Below are positions 25,467-33,380 of a DNA stretch of 64,000 nucleotides, in pieces (the first letter of the stretch is position 1; the number at the start of each line of letters is the position of its first letter). A program made the position numbers and the translations under genes. The notes beneath the pieces were generated by a model. It did not search any database and was not told the origin of the DNA. It worked only from the letters and a program-made list of their open reading frames with translations. The stretch spans positions 1 to 64,000 of the forward strand of contig NZ_QQXK01000004.1 of assembly GCF_003575975.1 (NCBI RefSeq), in the 5' to 3' direction. The DNA comes from Galactobacter valiniphilus (GTDB lineage Bacteria > Actinomycetota > Actinomycetes > Actinomycetales > Micrococcaceae).

Positions 25467-26186
25467 TCAGACGCGCTGTCCGAACTCCCAGCGCCGGATC
25501 CAGGCGTGCATGGCGACCGCAGCGGCGGAGGCGGCGTTGATGGAGCGGGTGGAGCCGTACTGCGCAATCGACAGGGTCGCCTCGGAGGCGGCGCGCATCT
25601 CCTCGGAGAGGCCCGGGCCCTCCTGGCCGAAGACGAGGACGCAGCGCTCGGGGAGCTCGTAGCGCTCCAGCGGCACGGAGTCGGGGAAGATGTCGACGCC
25701 GAGCACGCGCAGGCCCTCGCCGTGCGCCCAGGTCACGAAGTCCTCGACCGTGGGGTGGTGCATGACGTGCTGGTACTTGTCGGTGACCATGGCGCCGCGG
25801 CGGTTCCAGCGGCGCTTGCCCACGATGTGCACCATGGCGGCGTTGAAGGCGTTCGCGGTGCGCACCACGGTGCCGATGTTGAGGTCGTGCTGCCAGTTCT
25901 CGATCGCCACCTGGAAGGGGTGGCGGCGGGTGTCCAGCTCCGCCACGATCGCGTCGTGGCGCCAGTAGCGGAACTCGTCAAGGACGTTGCGGCGGTCGCC
26001 GTCCCGCAGCAGTTCGGGGTCGTAGCGCTCGTCCGTGGGCCACTGACCCTCCCACGGGCCAACGCCCACCTCGTGCGCGTGCGCGGCGTCGTCCTCGCGC
26101 ACCGGGCGCCCGGCGGTCTCGGTCGGCGGCGTGGGCGCGGCGGAGTCGGAGGTGGTCGTGGCGGGATCCTGCGCGGGGGAAGTCAC
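25467..26186 (-). CDS. TrmH (SpoU) family RNA 2'-O-methyltransferase
   Basis: A 239-residue SPOUT methyltransferase. A disordered leader covers 1-40. The three SpoU motifs follow: NIGTVVRTANAFNAA, CVLVFGQEGPGLSEE, and IAQYGSTRSINAASAAAVAM, the knotted SAM site. The RNA target (tRNA Gm18 or 23S rRNA) cannot be fixed. The frame begins at GTG 26186 with no ribosome site but with TAGGCT 6 nt upstream, indicating a leaderless transcript. Confidence 0.92.
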   Translation of the reverse strand: MTSPAQDPATTTSDSAAPTPPTETAGRPVREDDAAHAHEVGVGPWEGQWPTDERYDPELLRDGDRRNVLDEFRYWRHDAIVAELDTRRHPFQVAIENWQHDLNIGTVVRTANAFNAAMVHIVGKRRWNRRGAMVTDKYQHVMHHPTVEDFVTWAHGEGLRVLGVDIFPDSVPLERYELPERCVLVFGQEGPGLSEEMRAASEATLSIAQYGSTRSINAASAAAVAMHAWIRRWEFGQRV

Positions 26187-26192
26187 CGACCA

Positions 26193-26198
26193 AGCCTA
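26193..26198 (-). promoter_or_regulatory. Leaderless -10 box of the TrmH-family gene
   Basis: TAGGCT on the minus strand, 6 nt upstream of GTG 26186, with no Shine-Dalgarno sequence present. Confidence 0.55.
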
Positions 26199-26252
26199 GG
26201 CGGTGGCGCAGCGGCCCTTGCGTGTGCCCTGTGCCTTCTCTTCTCCACGTCT

Positions 26253-26299
26253 GCGTGGCTTGCGTCGTCAACCGGGCCCGATCACCACGCAAGGCACGC
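26253..26299. repeat. Family A palindrome, copy 1 (left of the AraC gene)
   Basis: Arms 26253-26268 (GCGTGGCTTGCGTCGT) and 26284-26299 pair at 14 of 16 positions around a 15-nt loop. The sequence is the same family as the palindromes at 27298, 53719 and 54022. It lies between divergent genes, so it is not a normal terminator. Confidence 0.75.
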
Positions 26300-26414
26300 C
26301 ATCGTGGTGGATCCGGCCCCTGACCCGTCCCGCGATCTGCTGATTGAATCGGGCCACGATGATCGGGCGCCGCCGCTGGCCGGGGGCGAAGAGTAGAGGC
26401 CGAAGGGGGTCACC

Positions 26415-27281
26415 GTGATCGAACTGTTGAACGACCTCGTCGCCGAGGTGGAGCATCATCTCGACGCCGAGCTCGACCTCACCGCCCTGGCCGCCCGCCA
26501 CGGCAGCACCGAATATCACGCGAGGCGCATGTTCTCCTCGCTGGCCGGCATGCCGTTCTCCGAGTACGTGCGCCGGCGTCGCATGACGCTGGCCGCGGCC
26601 GAGGTGGTGGCGGGCGAGCCGCTGCTGGAGATCGCCGTGCGCCATGGGTATTCCTCGGTCGAGGCGTTCGGCCGGGCGTTCCGCTCGGTCCACGGCGTGA
26701 GCCACGGCCGGGTCCGCACGGACGGAGGCCCCCTTCGAAGCCAAAGCCAGCTCAGGTTCCGCCTGACCGTCGAAGGGAACACCCCCATGGATGCCACCAT
26801 CATCGATCTGCCCGCCCAGCGGCTCATCGGCCACGCAGCGCGCGTGCCGCTGCTGCACCGCGGCCCCAACCCGGCCATCGCCGGGCACCTCGCCGGAATC
26901 CCGGCGGAGGAACACGCGCGGCTGAAGGCGCTGAGCAACGCGCGGCCCGCCGGCCTGCTCCAGGTCAGCGCGGACGTGGATCCGGACGCCGCCGAGGGAA
27001 GCGAGCTCACCTACCTGCACGGCGTGGCCGTCGGCGCGGACACCGCGGTGCCGGAGGACCTCGACGCGATCGAGCTCCCGGCCGGCTCGTGGGTGCTCTT
27101 CCGCACGGAGGGTGAACACCCGGCCGCGTTGCAGGAGGCCTACGCCGCCTCGGCGACCGAGTGGTTCCCGTCCACCGCGTGGCGGCTGCGGGAGGGCCCC
27201 TCGATCGTCTCGATCGTGGAGCACAACGCCGACTTCACGCGGGCCACGTGCGAGCTGTGGTTCCCCATCGAGCGGAGCTGA
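26415..27281 (+). CDS. AraC family regulator with GyrI-like effector domain
   Basis: A 288-residue regulator. The two-helix AraC DNA-binding domain is N-terminal (about 5-105): LAARHGSTEYHARRMFSSLA and IAVRHGYSSVEAFGRAFRSV. A GyrI-like/effector-binding domain follows (about 125-288), with the typical ending TAWRLREGPSI and CELWFPI. This matches Rob/SoxS-like multidrug or stress regulators with a BmrR-type sensor. The GTG start follows a GGGGGT ribosome site. The gene stands alone and is bracketed on both sides by family A palindromes. Confidence 0.9.
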   Translation: MIELLNDLVAEVEHHLDAELDLTALAARHGSTEYHARRMFSSLAGMPFSEYVRRRRMTLAAAEVVAGEPLLEIAVRHGYSSVEAFGRAFRSVHGVSHGRVRTDGGPLRSQSQLRFRLTVEGNTPMDATIIDLPAQRLIGHAARVPLLHRGPNPAIAGHLAGIPAEEHARLKALSNARPAGLLQVSADVDPDAAEGSELTYLHGVAVGADTAVPEDLDAIELPAGSWVLFRTEGEHPAALQEAYAASATEWFPSTAWRLREGPSIVSIVEHNADFTRATCELWFPIERS

Positions 27282-27283
27282 GC

Positions 27284-27360
27284 GCGCACTTCGCACTCCA
27301 AGATTGCGTGGCTTGCGTCGTTAAACGGCCCGCAACACGGCGCAAGGCACGCAATCTTGG
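27284..27360. repeat. Family A palindrome copy 2 with adjoining family B half-site
   Basis: Arms 27298-27321 and 27337-27360 match at 22 of 24 positions; both start CCAAGATTGCGTG in their own sense. The 17 bp at 27284-27300 (GCGCACTTCGCACTCCA) match one arm of the family B palindromes at one mismatch. The element fills the gap between convergent AraC and malG genes. Confidence 0.75.
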
Positions 27361-27392
27361 GGCCCCGCCGGGTGGCGGGGCGATCGCCCCCC

Positions 27393-28376
27393 CTACTTCA
27401 CCGACCCGGCGGTCAGGCCGCCCACGATGTAGCGCTGCAGGGCCACGAAGATGATCACCACGGGCAGCGCGGCCATGACGGCGCCCGCCGCGAACGCGCT
27501 CCAGTCCGCGTAGTTCGGGTTGGAGACCATGTTGTACAGGCCCACGGCGAGGGTCTGCTTCTGCGGGTCGACGAGGATCACGGAGGAGATGACGAAGTCG
27601 TTCATCGTGGCGATGAAGCTCAGCAGCCCCACCACGGCGAGGATCGGCGCCACGAGGCGCAGGATGATCGTGAAGAAGATCCGCGCGTGGCCCGCGCCGT
27701 CCAGCTTGGCTGCCTCGTCGATCGACATCGGCACCGTGTTGAAGAAGCCGTACATGAGGTAGGTGTTCACGCCGAGCGCGCCGCCGAGGTACACGGCGAT
27801 GAGCGCTGCCGGGGAATTCACGCCGAGCCACGGGACGATCTCGCCGAGCTTCGTGACGAGCAGGAACACCGCCACCACCGCGAGCAGCTGCGGGAACATC
27901 TGCAGCAGGATGAGCGAGAGCAGCCCCGTCCGGCGCCCGCGGAAACGCATGCGCGAGAAAGAATACGCTGCAAGCGCGCCCAGGAACACCGTGCCGGCGG
28001 CCGTGCACAGGCCCACGAGCAGCGAGTTGAGGAACCACTGCCCAAAGGGGTGCGCCGGATCCGTCAGCACGCGCGCGTAGGACTCGAGGCTGAAGTCCGT
28101 GAAGAGCTCATTGGAGCCCGTCAGCGTCCCGTGCGGCTTGAGCGAGACCGACACGATGTACGCGATCGGCAGCAGCGCGTAGAGCGAGAAGGCGATGCCG
28201 ATGACGTGCCGCCAGCCAGCCTCGCGCAGCCAGGCGAGGGGGCCGCGGCGCCGCCGCGGCGAGCCGGAACCGCCGCCGACCCCGTCGCTTCCACTGCCCG
28301 ACGACGCGTGGCGGGCACCCGCCGTCGTGCCCTGGATGGTGCCGGGCTGGGAGCCGGCGTTCGCGGTGGCGGACAT
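27393..28376 (-). CDS. malG: Maltodextrin ABC transporter permease MalG-like
   Basis: A 327-residue inner-membrane permease. A disordered, basic leader (to about 55) precedes six spans. The cytoplasmic EAA loop MSIDEAAKLDGAGHARIFF, which docks the ATPase, is followed by a stretch ending in GGLTAGSVK, the usual MalG C-terminus that reaches into MalK. It is the last gene of malE-malF-malG and overlaps malF by 1 bp (TGATG). No malK is nearby; a shared sugar ATPase encoded elsewhere is likely. Confidence 0.9.
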   Translation of the reverse strand: MSATANAGSQPGTIQGTTAGARHASSGSGSDGVGGGSGSPRRRRGPLAWLREAGWRHVIGIAFSLYALLPIAYIVSVSLKPHGTLTGSNELFTDFSLESYARVLTDPAHPFGQWFLNSLLVGLCTAAGTVFLGALAAYSFSRMRFRGRRTGLLSLILLQMFPQLLAVVAVFLLVTKLGEIVPWLGVNSPAALIAVYLGGALGVNTYLMYGFFNTVPMSIDEAAKLDGAGHARIFFTIILRLVAPILAVVGLLSFIATMNDFVISSVILVDPQKQTLAVGLYNMVSNPNYADWSAFAAGAVMAALPVVIIFVALQRYIVGGLTAGSVK

Positions 28377-30001
28377 CAGTTGACCTCCTCGAGGGCCTTG
28401 GTGCGGCGGAAGCTCACGATCGAGATGATGGCCACGATGACGAAGATGATGATGGAGAAGGCGCTCGCGAGGCCGTAGTCGCGCTCCTGGCCCGTGAAGG
28501 CCACCTTGTAGACGAGCGAGATGAGGATGTCGGTCTCGCCCACGGGGATCGAGGCGTCCATGTCGCGCGGGCCGCCGCCCGTGAGCATGTAGATCACGTT
28601 GAAGTTGTTGAAGTTGAACGCGAAGGACGCGATCAGCAGCGGCGCCACCGAGACGAGCAGCAGCGGGAACTTGATGAGGCGGAAGGCCTGCCAGGCCGTG
28701 GCGCCATCGGTCTTGGCGGCCTCCTCGAGCTCGTCCGGGATGGACTGCAGCGCGCCGAGGCACACGAGGAACATGTACGGGAAGCCGAGCCAGAGGTTGA
28801 GCAGGAGCACGGCGATCTTGGCGAGGGTGGGGTCCTCGAGCCACGGGATCTGCGCCCCGCCGAGCAGCACCCGATTGAAGAAGCCGAAGCTCTTGGAGTA
28901 CATGCCGGCCCACACCATCGCCGCGAGGAAGGCGGGGAAGGCGTACGGCAGGATCATGATGGCCTGGTAGATCTTGCGCCCGCGCATGCCCTTTTTGTTG
29001 AAGACCACGGCGAGGAACATGCCGAGGCCAAAGGTCGTGGCGACGGAGAGCAGGGCGAACGCGAAGGTCCACAGCGTGACCTTCAGGAGCGGCCCGCGGA
29101 TGGACTCCTCGGTGAAGGCGCGCGTGAAGTTCTCGGTGCCCACGTTGACTGACCAGCCGGGCATGAGGGCCTCGCCCGTGGAGGAGACAAACGCGCCCTT
29201 GCCTCCGTCGGTGTAGACGGTCCCCTGCGCCGTGTCGGTCAGCGTGCCGGCGGCCTCGTCGTAGCGCAGGCCGGAGACGAACTGGTAGCCGGTGCGGCCG
29301 TCCTGCGTGCGCAGCGTGCCGTCCGCCGCGTCCTCGGTGCGCTGGACCGTGAGCCCGAAGACGTCCTTCTGCTTGGCCAGGATGTCCGCGAAGCTCAGGC
29401 TCTGCCAGCCCTCGGTGGAGACGGCCTTGCCGTCCTTGACATCGGCGGGCACCTCGGTGAGGGGCTGCGTGGAGGTGCCGAGCTGGGCCTTGCCGCTGAC
29501 CGGATCCACCACGAGGAAGCCGAGCTCGGAGCCCTTCGAGACGACGGTGAGCGGGTAGGCCGGGGAGTCGGGCACGCGCGTTTGGTTCTGGCTCAGGAGC
29601 GCCTGGACCGCCGCTGGCTTGGTGAGCACGTGGCCCGTGGAGTAGTTCGTGAACGCCACATAGCAGGTGTAGACGAGCGTGAAGATCTGGAAGATCAGCA
29701 GGAAGACCACGCCGGGCGTGAGGTACTTCGCCGGCAGCGCGCCCTTCCTCAGGTAGATCACGTTGATCGCGATCGCCGCCACGAGCACCACGCCGAAGAG
29801 GGCCCAGTCGCGCTTGCCCAGCAGGAGCATGAGCAGCAGCAGGACGAGCGCGTCGAAGATCCCCACGAGCGCGAGCTTGAGGAGGAAGGGGCCCAGGCTG
29901 GGGCCCACGCGGTCGCCGCGGCGGCGCGGGGTCGGGGCGTCCGGCGTGGCCGGGGCGTCAATGCCCGACGGCGCCGGGCCGGGTGAGGCGGTCTGCGTCA
30001 T
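28376..30001 (-). CDS. malF: Maltodextrin ABC transporter permease MalF-like
   Basis: A 541-residue permease. The charged cytoplasmic leader and first three spans are followed by a large extracytoplasmic domain (about residues 125-330), the P2 loop characteristic of MalF. Further spans follow with the EAA motif DELEEAAKTDGATAWQAFRL. It pairs with MalG to form the channel. The ribosome site GAGGAC lies 4 nt before ATG 30001. A 172-bp gap with three hairpins separates it from malE. Confidence 0.92.
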   Translation of the reverse strand: MTQTASPGPAPSGIDAPATPDAPTPRRRGDRVGPSLGPFLLKLALVGIFDALVLLLLMLLLGKRDWALFGVVLVAAIAINVIYLRKGALPAKYLTPGVVFLLIFQIFTLVYTCYVAFTNYSTGHVLTKPAAVQALLSQNQTRVPDSPAYPLTVVSKGSELGFLVVDPVSGKAQLGTSTQPLTEVPADVKDGKAVSTEGWQSLSFADILAKQKDVFGLTVQRTEDAADGTLRTQDGRTGYQFVSGLRYDEAAGTLTDTAQGTVYTDGGKGAFVSSTGEALMPGWSVNVGTENFTRAFTEESIRGPLLKVTLWTFAFALLSVATTFGLGMFLAVVFNKKGMRGRKIYQAIMILPYAFPAFLAAMVWAGMYSKSFGFFNRVLLGGAQIPWLEDPTLAKIAVLLLNLWLGFPYMFLVCLGALQSIPDELEEAAKTDGATAWQAFRLIKFPLLLVSVAPLLIASFAFNFNNFNVIYMLTGGGPRDMDASIPVGETDILISLVYKVAFTGQERDYGLASAFSIIIFVIVAIISIVSFRRTKALEEVN

Positions 30002-30024
30002 GGTGTCCTCGTGGTTGCTTCGGT

Positions 30025-30137
30025 GCCGGCCGCTTGCGCGGCCGGCTTGTGGGCTGGCCTCCCGGGGCCCAGGCCCCGGCTCCCCCGTCCTTGCGTTGAG
30101 GGGAGCCGGAGCCTCGGTGCCGGGACGGCACCGAGGC
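30025..30137 (-). promoter_or_regulatory. Three stem-loops in the malE-malF intergenic gap
   Basis: Three perfect stems occur within 113 bp: 30025-30046 (GCCGGCCGC arms), 30076-30109 (CCGGCTCCCC arms) and 30111-30137 (GCCTCGGTGCCG arms). None has a U tract. In E. coli, stem-loop repeats at the same place stabilise malE mRNA so binding protein exceeds permease. The same role is inferred here. Confidence 0.65.
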
Positions 30138-30173
30138 GCGCCAGCCGCACACTGGCCGGCGCGCCGTCGGGCG

Positions 30174-31442
30174 TTACTTGGCGATGGCCTTCTCGACCTT
30201 GGCGACGAGGTCGCTCCAGGTCTTCTGGGGATCCTTGCCATCCAGGATGGCGGCCTGGGAGACGCCCCAGCTCTCGAACACGACACCCATCTCAGGGATG
30301 GCCGGCATCGGGACCGCGCTCGCGCCGGCCTTCTGGAAGCCGGCGATGATCGGATCGGAGGCCGCCTTGTCCGCGGCGGCCTTGAGGGCCGGCAGCACGG
30401 CGGAGGACTCGAAGAGCTTGGTCTGCACCGGCTCGGTGCCGAGGTAGTTCACGAGGAAGTCGGTCGCCGCGAGCTTGTTCTCGGAGTGCTCGTTGATGAA
30501 GAAGCCCTTCACACCGGCGAACGGCGCAGCCTCCTTGTCGGTGGGCGACGGGATCGGGTCAACCGTGAACTTCACGCCGGCGGCCTCGGCTGCCTTGACG
30601 TTCCACGGGCCCGTCAGCCAGTAGGCGGACTGGCCCTTGGCGAACTTGTCGGCGGCGATGTCGCCCGTGATCTCGGTGGAGATGGTGCCGGCCTTGCCCT
30701 GCTCGGCGAGCCAGTCGGCGAATTTGGTGCCCTGGCCCAGCAGCAGCTTGCTGGCGTCGTAGTCGCCGTTGGCGTCGGTGCCGAAGACCGGGGCATCGAA
30801 TGCCGTCTGGAACGGGTAGAGGTGGTAGGGGTTGCCCTCCTTGCCCTGCTCCACGACGAAGGGCTGCTTGAGGCCGGCCTTCTTGCCCGTCGCGATCATG
30901 TCGTCGAAGCTCGTGGGGGCCTCGGGGGCCAGCTCCGTGTTGCGCAGGAGGGCCAGGTTCTCCACGGCGTAGGGAAGCATGTACGCCTTGCCCTGGTAGG
31001 TGGAGGCCTTGATCGCCACGTCGGAGAAGTCGGCGCTCTTGTCGCCGAGCTCGATGGGGGCGGCGATGCCGTTCTTGACGAGCTCGCCGATCCAGTCGTG
31101 CGCGCCCATGACCACGTCGGGGCCGCCGGCGGAGGCGCCCTGCTGCGTGAAGTCGTCCTTGATCTTGTCCGTCGCCTTGGAGACGATCTGGACCTTGATC
31201 CCGGTGTTCTTCTCGTAGTCGGTGGCAACGTCCTTGAGCGCGGAGGCGCGCTCGGAGTCGACCCACACGGTGAGCGAACCGGAGGAGGAGGCAGGGGCGG
31301 AGCTGGAGGCGGAGGTGGCGGGGGCCGCCGAACCGCTGGAGCTGGGGGTGGTACCGGAGCCGGAGCCACCGCACGCAGACAGCGCCAGGGCCGTCGCGGC
31401 GGCCAGGGCGCCGAAGCCGGCGAGCTGGGACTTGTTCACCAT
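30174..31442 (-). CDS. malE: Maltose/maltodextrin-binding lipoprotein
   Basis: A 422-residue extracellular solute-binding protein (family 1). The signal peptide ends in the lipobox LSAC with Cys24, followed by a Ser/Ala linker. Binding-protein blocks are LTVWVDSERASALKDVATDYEKNTG at the start, AYMLPYAVENLALLRN, and YWLTGPWNVKAAEAAG, typical of MalE. It leads the malE-malF-malG operon. An exact 14-bp LacI-type operator lies 74 bp upstream of its ATG, and a divergent glucosidase gene shares the control region. Confidence 0.93.
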   Translation of the reverse strand: MVNKSQLAGFGALAAATALALSACGGSGSGTTPSSSGSAAPATSASSSAPASSSGSLTVWVDSERASALKDVATDYEKNTGIKVQIVSKATDKIKDDFTQQGASAGGPDVVMGAHDWIGELVKNGIAAPIELGDKSADFSDVAIKASTYQGKAYMLPYAVENLALLRNTELAPEAPTSFDDMIATGKKAGLKQPFVVEQGKEGNPYHLYPFQTAFDAPVFGTDANGDYDASKLLLGQGTKFADWLAEQGKAGTISTEITGDIAADKFAKGQSAYWLTGPWNVKAAEAAGVKFTVDPIPSPTDKEAAPFAGVKGFFINEHSENKLAATDFLVNYLGTEPVQTKLFESSAVLPALKAAADKAASDPIIAGFQKAGASAVPMPAIPEMGVVFESWGVSQAAILDGKDPQKTWSDLVAKVEKAIAK

Positions 31443-31515
31443 GGGGGTTGCCTTTCTGGGCAGTGGATGCGGGGCCGCTGTACCCCGTACCGCGGGGCAT
31501 CATCACCGGCTCCAT

Positions 31516-31529
31516 TGCAAACGCTTTCA
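31516..31529. promoter_or_regulatory. LacI-family operator O1 (malE side)
   Basis: TGCAAACGCTTTCA has the central CG and AAACG-type half-sites of LacI/GalR operators. It is the exact reverse complement of the second operator, 88 bp away centre to centre. It is probably bound by the LacI-type regulator encoded at 33377. Confidence 0.8.
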
Positions 31530-31603
31530 GTGATGGTCTCGGCGAGTGTTGCACAACTTTGCCCGTGACCTCAACCACATCTTCCCGAAATCCCTCAGAA
31601 ACT

Positions 31604-31617
31604 TGAAAGCGTTTGCA
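31604..31617. promoter_or_regulatory. LacI-family operator O2 (glucosidase side)
   Basis: TGAAAGCGTTTGCA overlaps the -35 region of the glucosidase promoter (-10 at 31637), so binding should block that promoter. Two inverted identical sites spaced 88 bp could also loop. Confidence 0.8.
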
Positions 31618-31636
31618 TCGAAACAATCGGCGTGGC

Positions 31637-31642
31637 TAGGGT
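31637..31642 (+). promoter_or_regulatory. Leaderless -10 box of the GH13 glucosidase
   Basis: TAGGGT ends 7 nt before ATG 31650. This supports ATG 31650 as the start rather than the upstream GTG at 31632, which would overlap the promoter. Confidence 0.6.
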
Positions 31643-31649
31643 GGCGGCC

Positions 31650-33380
31650 ATGACCGAGATCCGCCCCGCCTCCGCCGCAGCCGTTGCCGCCGCGCCCGCG
31701 AGCCACCGCACCCCGGCCGCTCCCACCGCACCCGGGGATGAGTGGTGGCGAAGCGCCGTCATCTACCAGATTTACCCGCGCTCCTTCCGCGACGCCAATG
31801 GGGACGGCATCGGTGACCTCCCGGGCATCATCGACGGGCTGCCAGCGCTGGCCCGGCTTGGCGTGGACGCCGTGTGGCTCTCCCCGTTCATGACCTCCCC
31901 GCAGCGCGACGCCGGCTACGACGTGGCCGACTACCGCGACGTCGACCCGATCTTCGGCACGCTCGCCGACTACGACCGCCTCGTCGCCACGGCCCACGCG
32001 CTCGGCCTGCGCGTCATCGTGGACCTCGTCCCCAACCACTCCTCGAGCGATCATCCGTGGTTCCAGGCGGCCCTCGCCGCCGCGCCCGGCTCCCCGGAGC
32101 GCGCCCGCTACCTCTTCCGCGACGGCCGCGGGGTGGACGGCAGCGAGCCGCCGAACAACTGGGACTCCGTCTTCGGCGGGCGCGCCTGGACCCGCGTGAG
32201 CGAGGCCGACGGCACGCCCGGCCAGTGGTACCTGCACGTCTTCGACTCCACGCAGCCCGACTTCGACTGGACCAACCCCGAGGTGCGCGCCGAGTTCGAG
32301 GACATCCTGCGCTTCTGGCTGGACCGCGGCACCGACGGCTTCCGCGTGGACGTGGCCCACGGGATGATCAAGGAGGAGGGCCTGCCCGACTTCGTCCCGA
32401 ACCCCTCCGAGGGCTCCATGGGCGGCGGCGAGCAGGATCCGCCGTTCTTTGGCCAGGACGGCGTCCACGAGATCTACCGCGCATGGCACCGGGTACTTGA
32501 GGAGTACGACGGCGAGCGCGTCCTGTGCGCCGAGGCCTGGGTCTCGCCGCTCTCGCGCATGGCGCGCTGGGTGCGCCCCGATGAGATGCAGCAGGCCTTC
32601 AACTTCCCGTACTCCGGCACCGACTGGGACGCGGCGGCCCTGCGTTCCGTCATCGACGAGTCGCTCGCGGCCTTCGGCGCCGTGGGCGCCCCGAGCACGT
32701 GGGTGCTCTCCAATCACGACCTCGTGCGCCACACCACGCGCCTCTCGCTCACCGCTGAGAACCCGCAGGGCGCGGGCCTGGGCCCGCGGTCGGTGGGCAT
32801 CCCGGAACCGGAGCAGGCGCTGGGACGCGCCCGCGCGGCGTCGTCCCTCATGCTGGCTCTGCCCGGCGGCGCCTACCTCTACCAGGGCGAGGAGCTCGGC
32901 CTGCCCGAGGTCGTCGACCTGCCGGACGAGGCGCGCCAGGACCCCTCCTTCTTCCGCACGAACGGCGAGCGCTACGGCCGCGACGGCTGCCGCGTGCCGC
33001 TGCCGTGGGAGGCCACCGGCGCGGCGTTCGGATTCAACGACTCCGGTGCATCCTGGCTGCCCATGCCCGGCGACTGGGGCCGCTACGCCCGCTCGGCCCA
33101 GGACGGGGTGGAGGGCTCAACGCTGGAGCTCTACCGCACGCTGCTCCACCTGCGCCGCGAGCACGGCCTGGCCCACGCACACCTGGTGTGGCATGAGGGC
33201 CAGGCGCCCGGCGTCCTCGCCTTCACGGTGGGCGCCGTGACCGTGGTGGCCAACACGGGCTCGAATCCGGTGAGCCTGCCCGGGTACGGTTCCTTGGTGG
33301 CCTCCTCCGATCCCTCCGTCACCGACGGCGCCGAGCTTCTGCCCCCTGACACGACCGTCTGGCTGACCGGGGCGGCGTGA
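31650..33380 (+). CDS. GH13 alpha-glucosidase (oligo-1,6-/alpha-1,4-glucosidase type)
   Basis: A 576-residue cytosolic glycoside hydrolase. The conserved regions are VIVDLVPNHSS, GFRVDVAHGM (nucleophile Asp234), CAEAW (acid/base Glu295) and LSNHDLVRH (His356, Asp357). There is no signal peptide; the N-terminal 30 residues are Ala-rich and disordered. It would cut imported maltodextrin or isomalto-oligosaccharides to glucose. Exact linkage preference is not readable. It is divergent from malE and its TGA overlaps the lacI-type start (GTGA). Confidence 0.92.
   Translation: MTEIRPASAAAVAAAPASHRTPAAPTAPGDEWWRSAVIYQIYPRSFRDANGDGIGDLPGIIDGLPALARLGVDAVWLSPFMTSPQRDAGYDVADYRDVDPIFGTLADYDRLVATAHALGLRVIVDLVPNHSSSDHPWFQAALAAAPGSPERARYLFRDGRGVDGSEPPNNWDSVFGGRAWTRVSEADGTPGQWYLHVFDSTQPDFDWTNPEVRAEFEDILRFWLDRGTDGFRVDVAHGMIKEEGLPDFVPNPSEGSMGGGEQDPPFFGQDGVHEIYRAWHRVLEEYDGERVLCAEAWVSPLSRMARWVRPDEMQQAFNFPYSGTDWDAAALRSVIDESLAAFGAVGAPSTWVLSNHDLVRHTTRLSLTAENPQGAGLGPRSVGIPEPEQALGRARAASSLMLALPGGAYLYQGEELGLPEVVDLPDEARQDPSFFRTNGERYGRDGCRVPLPWEATGAAFGFNDSGASWLPMPGDWGRYARSAQDGVEGSTLELYRTLLHLRREHGLAHAHLVWHEGQAPGVLAFTVGAVTVVANTGSNPVSLPGYGSLVASSDPSVTDGAELLPPDTTVWLTGAA

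Noticed and set aside
31632-31634. Upstream GTG start for the GH13 glucosidase
   Set aside because: It would overlap the TAGGGT -10 box and lacks a ribosome site; ATG 31650 fits the leaderless pattern.
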